A stretch of DNA of 64,000 nucleotides from Pseudomonas sp. B21-040 (lineage in GTDB: Bacteria > Pseudomonadota > Gammaproteobacteria > Pseudomonadales > Pseudomonadaceae): the NCBI RefSeq assembly GCF_024748695.1, contig NZ_CP087176.1:4333501-4397500 (forward strand), given 5' to 3'. A program made the translations under genes and the position numbers. Under the pieces are notes generated by a model. The model was given only the letters and a program-made list of their open reading frames with translations. It did not search any database and was not told where the DNA came from. Of the stretch, positions 28,655-42,576 are shown piece by piece. The stretch's first letter is position 1. Each line of letters begins with the position of its first letter.

Positions 28655-30925
28655 TCAGGCCATTTCAGCCGTGGTCTCGAACTCGAAGGTCAGCTCGCCG
28701 TCCTTCAGGTCGATGTGCACCACGCCACCATGGTCGGCCAGTTCGCCAAAGAGGATCTCTTCGGCCAGCGGACGCTTGATCTTGTCCTGGATCAAACGCG
28801 CCATTGGTCGAGCGCCCATTGCCGTGTCGTAACCACCTGCTGCCAGCCAACTGCGCGCGGCGTCCGTTACTTCCAGCTGCACGCGCTTGTCTTCCAGCTG
28901 CGCCTGAAGCTCGGTAAGGAACTTGTCCACCACGCTCTTGATGACCTCGTGACTGAGGCGACCAAACTGGATAATGGTGTCCAGACGGTTGCGGAACTCC
29001 GGCGTGAAGCTTTTCTTGATCACTTCCATCGCATCGGACGAGTGGTCCTGGTGCGTGAAACCAATCGAAGCACGCGCAGCTGTTTCGGCACCGGCGTTGG
29101 TCGTCATGATGACGATCACGTTACGGAAATCCGCCTTGCGCCCGTTGTTATCGGTCAGCGTACCGTGGTCCATGACCTGCAGCAGCAGGTTGAAGACTTC
29201 CGGGTGCGCCTTCTCGATTTCATCGAGCAACAGCACGCAGTGAGGCTGCTTGGTGATGGCTTCGGTCAGCAGGCCGCCCTGATCGAACCCGACATAACCC
29301 GGAGGTGCACCGATCAGACGCGATACGGTGTGGCGCTCCATGTACTCGGACATGTCGAAACGAACCAGCTCGATGCCCAACGCCTTGGCCAACTGACGCG
29401 CCGCTTCGGTTTTACCGACACCGGTCGGCCCTGCGAACAGGAACGAACCGACAGGCTTGTCAGGCGACTTGAGGCCGGCACGGGACAGTTTGATCGCCGT
29501 CGACAACGAATCGATGGCGGCATCCTGGCCAAATACGGTCAGCTTCAGGTCACGCTCAAGGTTACGCAGCAGCTCTTTGTCGGAGCTGGTGACGTGCTTA
29601 GGCGGAATCCGCGCGATTTTCGCAACGATGTCCTCGACCTGAGGCACCTCGATGCGCTTCACACGTTTCTCGATCGGTTGCAGACGCTGATAGGCGCCCG
29701 CCTCGTCGATCACGTCAATGGCCTTGTCCGGCATGTGACGGTCATTGATATAGCGCGAAGCCAGTTCAGCCGCCGCACGCAGCGCTTCATCACTGTATTC
29801 GATGTTGTGGTGTGCCTCGAAACGGCCTTTCAGGCCGCGCAGGATGCCAATGGTGTCTTCCACCGAAGGCTCCGACACATCGACTTTCTGGAAGCGCCGG
29901 GCCAAGGCACGGTCCTTCTCGAAAATCCCGCGAAATTCCTGGAACGTAGTCGAACCGATGCAACGGATATCACCCGAGGACAGCAGCGGCTTGAGCAGGT
30001 TCGAGGCATCCATGACGCCACCGGACGCGGCACCTGCACCGATGATGGTGTGGATTTCGTCGATGAACAGGATCGCCTGCGGACGTTTTTTCAGTTCATT
30101 GAGCAGCGCCTTGAAGCGCTTCTCGAAATCGCCACGGTATTTAGTCCCGGCCAGCAAGGCGCCCAAGTCGAGGGAATACACCACGCTGTTGGCCAGAAGG
30201 TCCGGCACCTGGTTGTCGACAATGCGCTTGGCCAGGCCTTCGGCAATCGCGGTTTTACCCACGCCCGCCTCGCCCACCAACAGCGGATTGTTTTTGCGAC
30301 GACGCGCCAGAATCTGAGCAACGCGCTCGACTTCCAGCTCACGACCTACCAATGGATCAATTCGACCCTGGCGCGCAAGTTCATTGAGATTGCTGGCATA
30401 AGCATCCAGCGGATTGCCTGAAGAAGAAGACTCACCGCCCTCGTCGTCCTGCATATCTTGCTCACCTTCAGAGTGATCGCCATGCCCCGGCACTTTGGAA
30501 ATGCCATGAGCGATGTAGTTGACGACATCAATGCGCGCTACGCTCTGCTGTTTCAGCAGAAACACCGCCTGACTCTCTTGCTCACTGAAGATCGCGACCA
30601 GCACGTTGGCGCCAGTCACTTCACGCTTGCCCGAGCTCTGTACGTGGAACACAGCACGCTGCAGTACACGCTGGAAGCCCAGGGTTGGCTGGGTTTCACG
30701 ATCCTCGTCATGCACGGGGATCAAAGGCGTGGTGGAGTCAATGAACTCCTGCAGGTCATGCTTGAGTTTGTCGAGGTTTGCGCCGCAGGCACGCAAAACG
30801 GTGGCGGCAGCCTCATTGTCCAATAGGGCCAGCAGGAGATGTTCGACGGTCATGAACTCATGACGCTTCGAACGAGCCTCCTTGAAGGCAAGATTGAGGG
30901 TGACTTCGAGCTCGCGGTTTAACAT
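28655..30925 (-). CDS. clpA: ATP-dependent Clp protease ATP-binding subunit ClpA
   Basis: The 756-residue AAA+ unfoldase has the N-domain (residues 1-145), first Walker [17 protein letters not shown] (about residue 215) and second Walker [16 protein letters not shown] (about residue 498). The ClpP-binding loop IGF occurs as ASIGFTHQD. It unfolds substrates for ClpP, including N-degron proteins brought by ClpS, whose gene lies 30 bases upstream. The IS element now sits right behind its stop codon. Confidence 0.98.
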   Translation of the reverse strand: MLNRELEVTLNLAFKEARSKRHEFMTVEHLLLALLDNEAAATVLRACGANLDKLKHDLQEFIDSTTPLIPVHDEDRETQPTLGFQRVLQRAVFHVQSSGKREVTGANVLVAIFSEQESQAVFLLKQQSVARIDVVNYIAHGISKVPGHGDHSEGEQDMQDDEGGESSSSGNPLDAYASNLNELARQGRIDPLVGRELEVERVAQILARRRKNNPLLVGEAGVGKTAIAEGLAKRIVDNQVPDLLANSVVYSLDLGALLAGTKYRGDFEKRFKALLNELKKRPQAILFIDEIHTIIGAGAASGGVMDASNLLKPLLSSGDIRCIGSTTFQEFRGIFEKDRALARRFQKVDVSEPSVEDTIGILRGLKGRFEAHHNIEYSDEALRAAAELASRYINDRHMPDKAIDVIDEAGAYQRLQPIEKRVKRIEVPQVEDIVAKIARIPPKHVTSSDKELLRNLERDLKLTVFGQDAAIDSLSTAIKLSRAGLKSPDKPVGSFLFAGPTGVGKTEAARQLAKALGIELVRFDMSEYMERHTVSRLIGAPPGYVGFDQGGLLTEAITKQPHCVLLLDEIEKAHPEVFNLLLQVMDHGTLTDNNGRKADFRNVIVIMTTNAGAETAARASIGFTHQDHSSDAMEVIKKSFTPEFRNRLDTIIQFGRLSHEVIKSVVDKFLTELQAQLEDKRVQLEVTDAARSWLAAGGYDTAMGARPMARLIQDKIKRPLAEEILFGELADHGGVVHIDLKDGELTFEFETTAEMA

Positions 30926-30955
30926 AGCTTCACCTCATACCCAAGTGGTCGGCGA

Positions 30956-31318
30956 TTAACCGTCCTTCTCGATTTCACAGAGTAGCGGATGCTGGCTTTC
31001 CCTGGCGTACTGGTTGACCTGCATGGCCTTTGTCTCGGCGATGTCGCGGGTAAACACTCCACATACTGCCCGTCCTTCTGTATGGACGGCCAGCATGACC
31101 TTGGTCGCCAGCTCGCGATTCAGGTTAAAAAACACCTCGAGCACTTCGACGACGAAATCCATCGGCGTGTAGTCATCGTTGAACAAAACCACCTTGTACA
31201 TCGGCGGCGCCTGTAACGCAGGCTTTGCCTCCTGAACAGCAATACCCGCTGAATCGTCGTCGTGTGAATCAGGGCGATCCTGATTGAATGTTAGTCGAAT
31301 CTGGCTGATTGCATGCAT
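30956..31318 (-). CDS. clpS: ClpS adaptor for ClpAP
   Basis: The 120-residue product has a flexible N-terminal tail followed by the ClpS core: [20 protein letters not shown] with the N-degron-binding Asp pair, then [19 protein letters not shown]. It binds substrates with N-terminal Leu, Phe, Trp or Tyr and passes them to ClpA. It is in an operon with clpA and divergent from cspD. Confidence 0.97.
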   Translation of the reverse strand: MHAISQIRLTFNQDRPDSHDDDSAGIAVQEAKPALQAPPMYKVVLFNDDYTPMDFVVEVLEVFFNLNRELATKVMLAVHTEGRAVCGVFTRDIAETKAMQVNQYARESQHPLLCEIEKDG

Positions 31319-31454
31319 GGAAAGAAAGGTTCGTCAGTTGTGCGAATACAGTGGTGGGGGCGGCTATGGACGATTTCAACACCGACCGCCCGGTCACCTT
31401 GACTATCGGGAAAACGGTGTTACAACCAATAGAGCCCACAGTGGGTAAAAAAGG

Positions 31455-31522
31455 TCCGCGGAGTCAATCTTAATTCCAAGATTAGACTGCGGATGTACTG
31501 GATGATACTCCAGTGATGGAGT
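31455..31522 (+). promoter_or_regulatory. Structured cspD leader with two stem-loops
   Basis: The first stem pairs TCCGCGGAGTCAATCTT (31455-31471) with AAGATTAGACTGCGGA (31478-31493), with a few bulged bases. The second is ACTCCA-GTGA-TGGAGT (31507-31522), perfect. Both lie between the clpS/cspD divergent promoters and the cspD ribosome binding site (GAGGGAG at 31531-31537). Cold-shock mRNAs often have thermosensitive leaders; that role here is inference. Confidence 0.5.
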
Positions 31523-31543
31523 CTGTTGCAGAGGGAGTTGGGT

Positions 31544-31876
31544 ATGTCAGGTGTCAAGGGTCATGAGCCGGTTGCTAAAGGCACTATAGAAAACAAGGGT
31601 GACAAGCCAGCAGCCAAAGGCACTGTAAAAGGCAAGGTCAAATGGTTCAACAATGCCAAGGGTTATGGCTTCATCAATAAGGATGGTGATAGCGAAGACC
31701 TCTTCGCCCATTATTCAGCCATCAAGATGGACGGATATAAAACCCTGAAAGCCGGGCAAGCTGTCGTATTCGATATCATCCAGGGCCCCAAAGGCCTGCA
31801 CGCGATCAACATCGGCAACCCCGTGGATGTCTTGAATACCGACGCGCCTGCAGTGCAACAGACCGTGACAGCCTAA
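31544..31876 (+). CDS. cspD: Cold-shock-domain protein, CspD type, with N-terminal extension
   Basis: The 110-residue product has the cold-shock OB fold from about residue 33: GKVKWFNNAKGYGFINKDG (RNP1) and DLFAHYSAIKMDGYKTLKAGQ (RNP2 as LFAHY). DIIQGPKGLHA is typical of the CspD branch, which inhibits replication or binds single-stranded nucleic acid. Usual CspD proteins start directly at the domain. This one has about 30 extra, Lys/Gly-rich residues with KGTIENKGDKP and AKGTVKGK. No in-frame ATG exists closer to the domain, and GAGGGAG precedes the start at 31544. The tail end is also unusual (VDVLNTDAPAVQQTVTA). Confidence 0.9.
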   Translation: MSGVKGHEPVAKGTIENKGDKPAAKGTVKGKVKWFNNAKGYGFINKDGDSEDLFAHYSAIKMDGYKTLKAGQAVVFDIIQGPKGLHAINIGNPVDVLNTDAPAVQQTVTA

Positions 31877-31898
31877 GACCGCAGCGTCATCCAGTCAT

Positions 31899-31941
31899 AA
31901 AAAAACCGCCCGACTCAATCACTTGAATCAGGCGGTTTTTG
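31899..31941. terminator. Bidirectional terminator between cspD and icd
   Basis: AAAAACCGCC (31901-31910) pairs with GGCGGTTTTT (31931-31940) over a 20-base loop. A- and T-runs on the two sides let it serve both convergent genes. Confidence 0.85.
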
Positions 31942-31956
31942 TGTGCCTGCGTTTTC

Positions 31957-33213
31957 TTACATATGCGAGATCAGCGCATCGCCAAACCCGGAAGACGAAA
32001 CCAGCTTCGCGCCTTCCATCAGACGTTCGAAGTCATAGGTCACGGTCTTGGCGGAAATCGCGCCGTTGGTGCCCTTGATGATCAGATCAGCCGCTTCGGT
32101 CCAGCCCATGTGACGCAGCATCATTTCAGCCGACAGGATCAGCGAACCCGGGTTGACCTGGTCCTTGCCAGCGTACTTCGGCGCAGTACCGTGGGTCGCT
32201 TCGAACATGGCAATGGTGTCGGACAGGTTGGCACCCGGTGCGATACCGATGCCGCCCACTTCCGCCGCCAGGGCGTCGGAGAGGTAGTCGCCGTTCAGGT
32301 TCAGGGTCGCGATCACATCGTATTCGGCAGGGCGCAGCAGGATCTGCTGCAGCATGGCGTCAGCGATGGCGTCCTTGACGATGACGTTCTTGCCGGTTTT
32401 CGGGTTCTTGAACTGCATCCACGGACCGCCATCGAGCAGGGTCGCACCGAACTCTTCAGCCGCCACTTCGTAGGCCCATTCCTTGAAAGCACCTTCGGTG
32501 AACTTCATGATGTTGCCTTTGTGCACGATGGTCAGCGAGTCGCGGTCGTTGTCGACCACATACTGCAGAGCCTTGCGTGCCAGACGCTTGGTGCCTTGCA
32601 GCGAAACCGGCTTGATGCCGATACCGCAGTTTTCGTCGAAGCGGATCTTGGTGACGCCCATTTCATCTTTAAGGAACTTGATGACTTTGGTCGCTTCCGG
32701 CGAACCGGCTTTCCACTCGATACCGGCGTAAATGTCTTCCGAGTTCTCACGGAAGATCGTCATGTCGACATCGCCTGGCTTCTTGACCGGGCTTGGCACG
32801 CCTTCGAACCAGCGCACCGGGCGCAGGCAGACATACAGGTCGAGTTGTTGGCGCAGCGCCACGTTCAGCGAGCGGATGCCGCCGCCGACCGGAGTGGTCA
32901 GGGGGCCTTTGATGGAAACTACATAATCCTTGACCGCGTCCAGGGTTTCCTGGGGCAGCCAGGTGTCCTGATCGTAAACCTGAGTCGCTTTCTCCCCGGC
33001 GTAGACTTCCATCCAGGAAATTTTGCGCTCGCCGCCGTAAGCCTTCTTAACAGCAGCATCGACAACCTTGATCATGACCGGGCTGATATCAACACCAATA
33101 CCATCGCCTTCAATGAAGGGGATGATCGGGTTGTTAGGAACATTGAGAGAATGGTCCGCGTTGACGGTGATTTTGTCGCCGACTGCTGGAACCTGAATCT
33201 TCTTGTATCCCAT
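31957..33213 (-). CDS. icd: Isocitrate dehydrogenase, NADP-dependent, homodimeric
   Basis: The 418-residue product from [17 protein letters not shown] is a decarboxylating dehydrogenase of the dimeric type. [22 protein letters not shown] with the phosphorylatable Ser position, [25 protein letters not shown] and [19 protein letters not shown] are diagnostic. It converts isocitrate to 2-oxoglutarate in the TCA cycle. GGAG seven bases before the ATG decides the start over longer in-frame versions. It is divergent from idh. Confidence 0.97.
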   Translation of the reverse strand: MGYKKIQVPAVGDKITVNADHSLNVPNNPIIPFIEGDGIGVDISPVMIKVVDAAVKKAYGGERKISWMEVYAGEKATQVYDQDTWLPQETLDAVKDYVVSIKGPLTTPVGGGIRSLNVALRQQLDLYVCLRPVRWFEGVPSPVKKPGDVDMTIFRENSEDIYAGIEWKAGSPEATKVIKFLKDEMGVTKIRFDENCGIGIKPVSLQGTKRLARKALQYVVDNDRDSLTIVHKGNIMKFTEGAFKEWAYEVAAEEFGATLLDGGPWMQFKNPKTGKNVIVKDAIADAMLQQILLRPAEYDVIATLNLNGDYLSDALAAEVGGIGIAPGANLSDTIAMFEATHGTAPKYAGKDQVNPGSLILSAEMMLRHMGWTEAADLIIKGTNGAISAKTVTYDFERLMEGAKLVSSSGFGDALISHM

Positions 33214-35932
<2,719 letters not shown>

Positions 35933-35948
35933 GGTTGTAAGGGAACAT

Positions 35949-35982
35949 CACAAACCCCGGCCCTGTGCCGGGGTTTGTGTTT
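35949..35982 (+). terminator. idh terminator
   Basis: CACAAACCCCGG pairs with CCGGGGTTTGTG around CCCTGTG, followed by TTTC. Confidence 0.88.
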
Positions 35983-35999
35983 CTGACATCACCACTTCT

Positions 36000-36144
36000 G
36001 TAGCAGCTGCCGAGCCCGCGAGGCTGCGTTTGGCTGCGAAGCGGCCACAAATCAGGCAATGTAGTGCTCCATGCCCCACCCGGCATGACTTCTTGCGATT
36101 GCTGCGCAGTCGAACGCAGCCTCGCAAGCTCGGCAGCTGCTACC
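36000..36144. repeat. REP-type inverted pair (GTAGCAGCTGCCGA family)
   Basis: The left unit GTAGCAGCTGCCGAGC (36000-36015) and its extension to GGCTGCGTT face the inverted unit AACGCAGCCTCG to GCTCGGCAGCTGCTAC near 36143. A second copy of the same pair is at 44501-44636. The loop holds no gene. Confidence 0.82.
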
Positions 36145-36169
36145 CCCTACAAAAAACCGAGGTATTTTC

Positions 36170-36616
36170 ATGGACTGGAAACCCCACATCACCGTCGCCA
36201 CGATCGTCGAGGATAACGGCCGCTTCCTGATGGTCGAGGAACACAAAGCCGGTCGCAACGTGCTGAACCAGCCCGCTGGCCACCTCGACCCGGACGAAAC
36301 CCTGACAGAAGCCGCCATCCGCGAAACCCTCGAAGAAACCGGCTGGGACGTCGAGCCGACCGGCGTCGTCGGCATTTATCTCTATACCGCCCCCAGCAAT
36401 GGCGTGACTTACCAGCGAGTCTGCTTCATTGCAAAACCGCTCAAGCACCACCCGGACTATCAATTGGACGACGGCATCGTCGGCGCCAAGTGGCTGACGC
36501 GTGACGAATTGCTGGAACAGCGCGCAAACTGGCGCAGTGAGCTGATCATCCGCTGTATCGATGATTATCTGGACGGCAATCACTTCAGTCTCGAACTGAT
36601 CCGCCCTTCTCTTTAG
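36170..36616 (+). CDS. nudJ: Phosphatase NudJ (Nudix hydrolase)
   Basis: The 148-residue product has the Nudix box as GHLDPDETLTEAAIRETLEETG, about residues 42-63. Its position directly before mnmA is the usual one for NudJ/YmfB, which hydrolyses nucleoside di/triphosphates and HMP-pyrophosphate. LNQPAGHLDPDETL supports the NudJ subgroup. GAGG lies before the ATG at 36170. Fifty-nine bases separate it from mnmA. Confidence 0.9.
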   Translation: MDWKPHITVATIVEDNGRFLMVEEHKAGRNVLNQPAGHLDPDETLTEAAIRETLEETGWDVEPTGVVGIYLYTAPSNGVTYQRVCFIAKPLKHHPDYQLDDGIVGAKWLTRDELLEQRANWRSELIIRCIDDYLDGNHFSLELIRPSL

Positions 36617-36675
36617 CCTTGCGGGCTCCGGCCTGTTAGAATCGCGTCCTTTTTCAAGACACTCATTGAATCCCT

Positions 36676-37809
36676 ATGCGTGATCCAGCCCCTTCTGACA
36701 CACAAAAGAAGCGCGTCATTGTCGGTATGTCCGGCGGCGTGGACTCTTCCGTTTCCGCCCTCCTGCTGATCGAGCAGGGCTACGAGGTGGAAGGCCTGTT
36801 CATGAAGAACTGGGAAGAAGACGATGGAACGGAATACTGCACCGCCATGGACGACCTGGCGGATGCCCAGGCCGTGTGCGACAAAATTGGTATCAAGCTG
36901 CACACCGCCAACTTCGCCGCCGAGTACTGGGACAACGTGTTTGAGCACTTTCTGGCCGAATACAAGGCCGGCCGCACGCCAAACCCGGACATCCTGTGCA
37001 ACCGTGAGATCAAGTTCAAGGCGTTCCTCGACTACGCCATGATGCTCGGTGCCGACCTGATTGCTACCGGCCACTACGTGCGCCGCCGCGATATCGACGG
37101 CCGCACCGAACTGCTCAAGGGCCTGGACGCGAACAAGGACCAGAGCTACTTCCTGCACGCCGTGGGCGGTGAACAGATTGCCAAGACCCTGTTCCCGGTC
37201 GGCGAACTGGAAAAACCCGAAGTACGCGCAATTGCCGAGAAATACGAGCTGGCGACCGCGAAGAAAAAGGACTCCACCGGCATCTGCTTTATCGGCGAAC
37301 GCCGCTTCAGCGACTTCCTCAAGCAGTACCTGCCCGCGCAGCCTGGCGAGATCAAGACCACCGAAGGCGAAGTCATCGGCCGCCACCACGGGTTGATGTA
37401 CCACACCATCGGTCAGCGCCAGGGCCTGGGCATCGGCGGCTTGAAAGACGCCAGTGACGAGCCATGGTACGTGCTGATCAAAGACCTGGAACACAACGAG
37501 CTTATTGTTGGCCAGGGCAATGACCACCCTTACCTGTTTTCCCGCGCCCTGCTCGCTTCGGACATCTATTGGGTCAACCCGATTGATTTGACCGAACCGC
37601 GCAAGTTGACCGCCAAGGTCCGCTACCGCCAAAGCGATCAGCCTTGCACGCTGGAGAAAACCGCCACCGGCTACCGCGCGACCTTCGATGACCCGCAGCG
37701 TGCGGTCACTCCAGGCCAGTCCGTGGTGTTCTATGACGGTGAAATCTGCCTCGGCGGTGGCGTGATCGAAATTGCAGAGCCGTGGACCAGCAAAGGCCAG
37801 CCTCAATGA
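36676..37809 (+). CDS. mnmA: tRNA-specific 2-thiouridylase MnmA
   Basis: The 377-residue product has the PP-loop [15 protein letters not shown] near residue 17 and the two catalytic cysteines Cys108 ([10 protein letters not shown]) and Cys204 ([11 protein letters not shown]). It adenylates U34 of Glu, Gln and Lys tRNAs and replaces oxygen by sulfur received from TusE. The Tus operon lies 23 kb away in this window. The stop overlaps hflD by four bases. Confidence 0.98.
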   Translation: MRDPAPSDTQKKRVIVGMSGGVDSSVSALLLIEQGYEVEGLFMKNWEEDDGTEYCTAMDDLADAQAVCDKIGIKLHTANFAAEYWDNVFEHFLAEYKAGRTPNPDILCNREIKFKAFLDYAMMLGADLIATGHYVRRRDIDGRTELLKGLDANKDQSYFLHAVGGEQIAKTLFPVGELEKPEVRAIAEKYELATAKKKDSTGICFIGERRFSDFLKQYLPAQPGEIKTTEGEVIGRHHGLMYHTIGQRQGLGIGGLKDASDEPWYVLIKDLEHNELIVGQGNDHPYLFSRALLASDIYWVNPIDLTEPRKLTAKVRYRQSDQPCTLEKTATGYRATFDDPQRAVTPGQSVVFYDGEICLGGGVIEIAEPWTSKGQPQ

Positions 37810-38429
37810 GCCCGACCCAGGAGCAACTGACGGCACTGGGCGGCGTGTTTCTCGCCGCCGTCCTCGTCGACAAGATTGCCAAGAGCGGCCAGACCTCTGA
37901 AGCCGGCCTGACCTGCATGCTCGGCAGCCTGCTGATTCGCGACCCCAAGGACACGCTGGAAGTCTACGGCGGCGACGACCTCAACCTGCGCGAAGGTTAT
38001 CGCGCACTGATCGGCGCCCTGGAGCGCGACCCGAGCGCCCTGCAACGCGAACCGTTGCGTTACGCGCTGGCGATGCTGGGGCTGGAGCGCCAGCTGGCCA
38101 AACGTGGCGACATGCTGGACGCGATCGGCAAGCGCTTGCCGCAGATTCAATCCCAGGTCGAACACTTCGGCCCCGCTCATGAAAACGTGATCGCCGCGTG
38201 CGGCGCGTTGTATCAGGACACTTTGAGCACACTGCGCCAACGCATCCAGGTCCATGGCGACATGCGCAACCTGCAGCAACCGAGCAACGCCTCGAAGATC
38301 CGCGCCCTGTTGCTGGCCGGTATTCGTTCGGCGCGCTTGTGGCGACAGTTGGGCGGTCACCGCTGGCAGCTGGTGATCAGCCGCCGCAAATTGCTCAAAG
38401 AGCTTTACCCGTTGATGCGTAACGAATAA
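37806..38429 (+). CDS. hflD: HflD homologue (lysogenization regulator family)
   Basis: The 207-residue product, from [23 protein letters not shown], is an all-helical protein of the HflD family. [17 protein letters not shown] text appears as [20 protein letters not shown]. In E. coli HflD is membrane-associated and affects lambda CII. The general role is unknown. The mnmA-hflD-purB order is conserved in gammaproteobacteria, which supports the call. Confidence 0.92.
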   Translation: MSPTQEQLTALGGVFLAAVLVDKIAKSGQTSEAGLTCMLGSLLIRDPKDTLEVYGGDDLNLREGYRALIGALERDPSALQREPLRYALAMLGLERQLAKRGDMLDAIGKRLPQIQSQVEHFGPAHENVIAACGALYQDTLSTLRQRIQVHGDMRNLQQPSNASKIRALLLAGIRSARLWRQLGGHRWQLVISRRKLLKELYPLMRNE

Positions 38430-38466
38430 CTCGCATCGGCAGACCTTTACACCGAGTTACGCGTAA

Positions 38467-39924
<1,458 letters not shown>

Positions 39925-39946
39925 TTGACCGCTTGCCCCGCTTGAG

Positions 39947-39972
39947 ACGCCCGGCAGCGCCGGGCGTTTTTA
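39947..39972 (+). terminator. purB terminator
   Basis: ACGCCCGGC pairs with GCCGGGCGT, followed by TTTTTAT. Confidence 0.9.
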
Positions 39973-40010
39973 TTCCTGCCTCAAAAGTGCTTTTTTTCAA
40001 TAGGTTACAC

Positions 40011-41180
40011 ATGAATCCTGACATTCCTCTTCAACTTCTGGGCGGTATCACGGCACGCGAGTTCCTGCGCGACTACTGGCAGAAAAAACCGCTGCTGATC
40101 CGCCAGGCGATTCCTGATTTCGAAAGCCCGATCGACGCCGACGAACTGGCCGGCCTGGCGCTGGAAGAAGAAGTCGAATCGCGCCTGGTGATCGAGCACG
40201 GCGAGCACCCTTGGGAATTGCGTCGCGGCCCGTTTGCCGAAGACGAGTTCAGCAAACTGCCGGAACGCGAGTGGACCCTGCTGGTTCAAGCGGTGGATCA
40301 GTTTGTGCCTGAAGTGAGCGAGCTGCTGGAACACTTCCGCTTTCTGCCGAGCTGGCGCGTTGACGACGTGATGATCAGTTTCGCCGCCCCAGGTGGCAGC
40401 GTCGGTCCACACTTCGACAACTACGACGTATTCCTGCTGCAAGGCCATGGCAAGCGCAACTGGAAAATCGGCCAGATGTGCGATTCCGAGAGCCCGCTGC
40501 TGCAACACGCCGACCTGCGCATCCTGGCGGAATTCGAAGAGACCGCTGAATGGGTCCTGGAACCGGGCGACATGCTGTATCTGCCGCCACGCCTGGCCCA
40601 CTGCGGCGTGGCTGTCGATGATTGCATGACGTATTCCGTGGGTTTCCGTGCGCCGAGCGCCGCTGAAGTGTTGACCCACTTCACCGACTTCCTCAGCCAG
40701 TTCCTGACCGACGAAGAGCGTTACACCGACGCCGACGCCCTGCCAGCGGTTGATCCTCACCAGATCCAGCATGACGCTCTTGATCGCCTCAAAAGCCTGC
40801 TGGCCGAGCACATGAGCGACGAGCGTCTGCTGCTGACCTGGTTTGGCCAGTACATGACCGAGCCGCGCTATCCAGAACTGGTGGTCGGCCCGGAAGAGAT
40901 CGAAGAAGACGACCTGCTCGCCAGCCTGGAGCAAGGTGCCGTACTGATCCGCAACCCAAGTGCGCGCCTGGCCTGGTCCGAAGTCGATGACGACCTGCTG
41001 CTGTTTGCCAGCGGCCAAAGCCGTTACCTGCCAGGCAAGCTGCGCGAACTGCTGAAGTTGATTTGCGCTGCCGACGCACTGCACATCGACAACCTCGGCG
41101 CGTGGCTGACCGATGAAGACGGTCGTGGCCTGCTGTGCGAACTGATCAAGCAAGGCAGCCTGGGGTTTGCTGATGAATAA
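40011..41180 (+). CDS. roxA: Ribosomal oxygenase RoxA (50S L16 arginine hydroxylase, YcfD type)
   Basis: The 389-residue JmjC/cupin protein has the iron-binding motif HFD (His134, Asp136 in VGPHFDNYDVFLLQ) and ends its cupin core with LYLPPRLAHCGVAVDDCMTYSVGFRAP, where the third ligand His lies. Family members use 2-oxoglutarate and oxygen to hydroxylate an Arg of ribosomal protein L16. The C-terminal part is a winged-helix-like dimerisation domain. The following GNAT gene overlaps by eight bases. Confidence 0.92.
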   Translation: MNPDIPLQLLGGITAREFLRDYWQKKPLLIRQAIPDFESPIDADELAGLALEEEVESRLVIEHGEHPWELRRGPFAEDEFSKLPEREWTLLVQAVDQFVPEVSELLEHFRFLPSWRVDDVMISFAAPGGSVGPHFDNYDVFLLQGHGKRNWKIGQMCDSESPLLQHADLRILAEFEETAEWVLEPGDMLYLPPRLAHCGVAVDDCMTYSVGFRAPSAAEVLTHFTDFLSQFLTDEERYTDADALPAVDPHQIQHDALDRLKSLLAEHMSDERLLLTWFGQYMTEPRYPELVVGPEEIEEDDLLASLEQGAVLIRNPSARLAWSEVDDDLLLFASGQSRYLPGKLRELLKLICAADALHIDNLGAWLTDEDGRGLLCELIKQGSLGFADE

Positions 41181-41598
41181 AATTCACGTACGTGTCGCAG
41201 ACTGGCAGAAGGATATCGCCGAGATCCGGCGCATTCGTGAGACGGTGTTCATCGCCGAGCAATCCGTTCCACCTGAGCTGGAATGGGATGCTGATGACGC
41301 AACCGCGGTGCATTTCCTGGCCTTCGAAGGCGACTTTCCGATAGGCACCGCCCGCCTGCTGCCCGATGGGCACATTGGCCGGGTCTCGGTACTCAAGGAC
41401 TGGCGCGGCTTGAAGGTCGGCGATGCACTGATGCAAGCGGTGATCGGCGAAGCCGAAAAACGTGGGCTGAAGCAGCAAATGCTCAGCGCACAAGTGCAAG
41501 CCACGGCGTTCTATGAGCGCCTGGGTTTCAGCATGGTCAGCGAGGAGTTCCTGGAAGCCGGGATTCCGCATGTGGACATGGTGCGGCACTCCGCGTGA
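41173..41598 (+). CDS. GNAT-family N-acetyltransferase
   Basis: The 141-residue product has the acetyl-CoA-binding core GHIGRVSVLKDWRGLKVGDALMQAVI and the C-terminal QATAFYERLGFSMVSEEFLEAGIPHVDM. The last motif is typical of the ElaA-like GNAT subgroup. Its ATG lies inside the roxA end (overlap of eight bases), so translation is coupled. The substrate is unknown; the link to a ribosomal oxygenase is positional only. Confidence 0.9.
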   Translation: MNKIHVRVADWQKDIAEIRRIRETVFIAEQSVPPELEWDADDATAVHFLAFEGDFPIGTARLLPDGHIGRVSVLKDWRGLKVGDALMQAVIGEAEKRGLKQQMLSAQVQATAFYERLGFSMVSEEFLEAGIPHVDMVRHSA

Positions 41599-41610
41599 GA
41601 CCGAAGCGCT

Positions 41611-41684
41611 GCCATCGCGGGCAAGCCCGGCTCCTACAGATTCAGCGCGATACCTGCAGGAGCCGAGCTTGCTGGCGATGAGGC
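41611..41684. repeat. REP-type inverted pair
   Basis: CATCGCGGGCAAGCCCGGCT (from 41613) faces an inverted copy with CTGCAGGAGCCGAGCTTGCT (from 41654). The unit resembles the three REPs at 62328-62511. It precedes a terminator. Confidence 0.8.
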
Positions 41685-41698
41685 CCGCAAGAACACAC

Positions 41699-41735
41699 AA
41701 AACGCCCCACCATCTTCGGATGTCGGGGCGTTTTG
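41699..41735. terminator. Terminator after roxA-GNAT
   Basis: AAAACGCCCC ... CATC-TTCG-GATG ... GGGGCGTTTT forms a long stem with a TTCG loop and runs on both sides. It lies about 100 bases past the GNAT stop, after the REP pair. Confidence 0.85.
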
Positions 41736-41814
41736 CTGTCTAAAATTCAACTTGCCCCACGCCGGGCCGACAAACTGGCACTATCAACACTTCAAGATGT
41801 CGGAGATAACGGAT

Positions 41815-42576
41815 ATGTCCCTACGCACCCTGCTCACCACCTTGCTGTTGGCTTGCAGTTTTTCGGCCATGGCGGCCACCGAGATCGTGCCGCTGAGCTT
41901 CCGTACCAGTGCTGACATGCTGCCCATGGCGCAGGATTTCATTGGCAAGGAAGGACAGGTCAGCGCCTACGGCAATCAACTGATCATCAATGCCGATCAA
42001 CGCAAAATCGACGAACTTAAAGCGCTGATCGCACAACTTGATACCCAGCCCAAACGCCTGCTGATCACCGTCGACACCAATGAAAACAACTTCCAGGGCG
42101 ATCAGGGCTACTCGGTAAACGGCGCCAAGCCGAGCCAGACCCGAATCATCAATCACAGCACTGACAGCCGTGACGGCGGCATCCAACAGGTCCAGGCCAG
42201 CGAAGGCACCCCCGCACTGATTCAGGTGGGCCAGAGCGTTCCACTCATCAGCTCGCAAACCGACTCCTACGGTGATTTGCGCAGCCAGACCGAATACCGC
42301 AACGTCACTCAAGGCTTCTACGTCACCGCCAGCGTCACCGGCGACATCGTTCACCTGGCAATCAGCACAAACCGTGACCGCATGAGCCAGGAACGGCCCG
42401 ATGTAGTGAACGTGCAAAGTACCGACACAACTGTCACCGGACGCCTCGGTGAGTGGATCCTGCTGGCCGGGATGAACGGCCAGACCCAGGCCGACAAACA
42501 GGCCATGACCCGCAGCTACTCAACCCAGAGTCGCAACGACATGACTTTGCGGGTAAAAGTCGACACCTTGGACTAA
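41815..42576 (+). CDS. Periplasmic protein with secretin-like short domains
   Basis: The 253-residue product starts with a signal peptide (MSLRTLLTTLLLACSFSAMA). Residues about 22-75 (EIVPLSFRTSADMLPMAQDFIG to DELKALIAQLDTQPKRLLI) match the secretin N-type (NolW) domain that repeats in GspD or PilQ. Residues about 130-250 (PALIQVGQSVPLIS, GFYVTASVTGDIVHLAIST, WILLAGMN) resemble the start of the secretin core but are too short for an outer-membrane channel. No type II or IV secretion genes lie nearby. It may be a free-standing secretin-domain protein. The ATG has GGAG about nine bases upstream. Confidence 0.82.
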   Translation: MSLRTLLTTLLLACSFSAMAATEIVPLSFRTSADMLPMAQDFIGKEGQVSAYGNQLIINADQRKIDELKALIAQLDTQPKRLLITVDTNENNFQGDQGYSVNGAKPSQTRIINHSTDSRDGGIQQVQASEGTPALIQVGQSVPLISSQTDSYGDLRSQTEYRNVTQGFYVTASVTGDIVHLAISTNRDRMSQERPDVVNVQSTDTTVTGRLGEWILLAGMNGQTQADKQAMTRSYSTQSRNDMTLRVKVDTLD

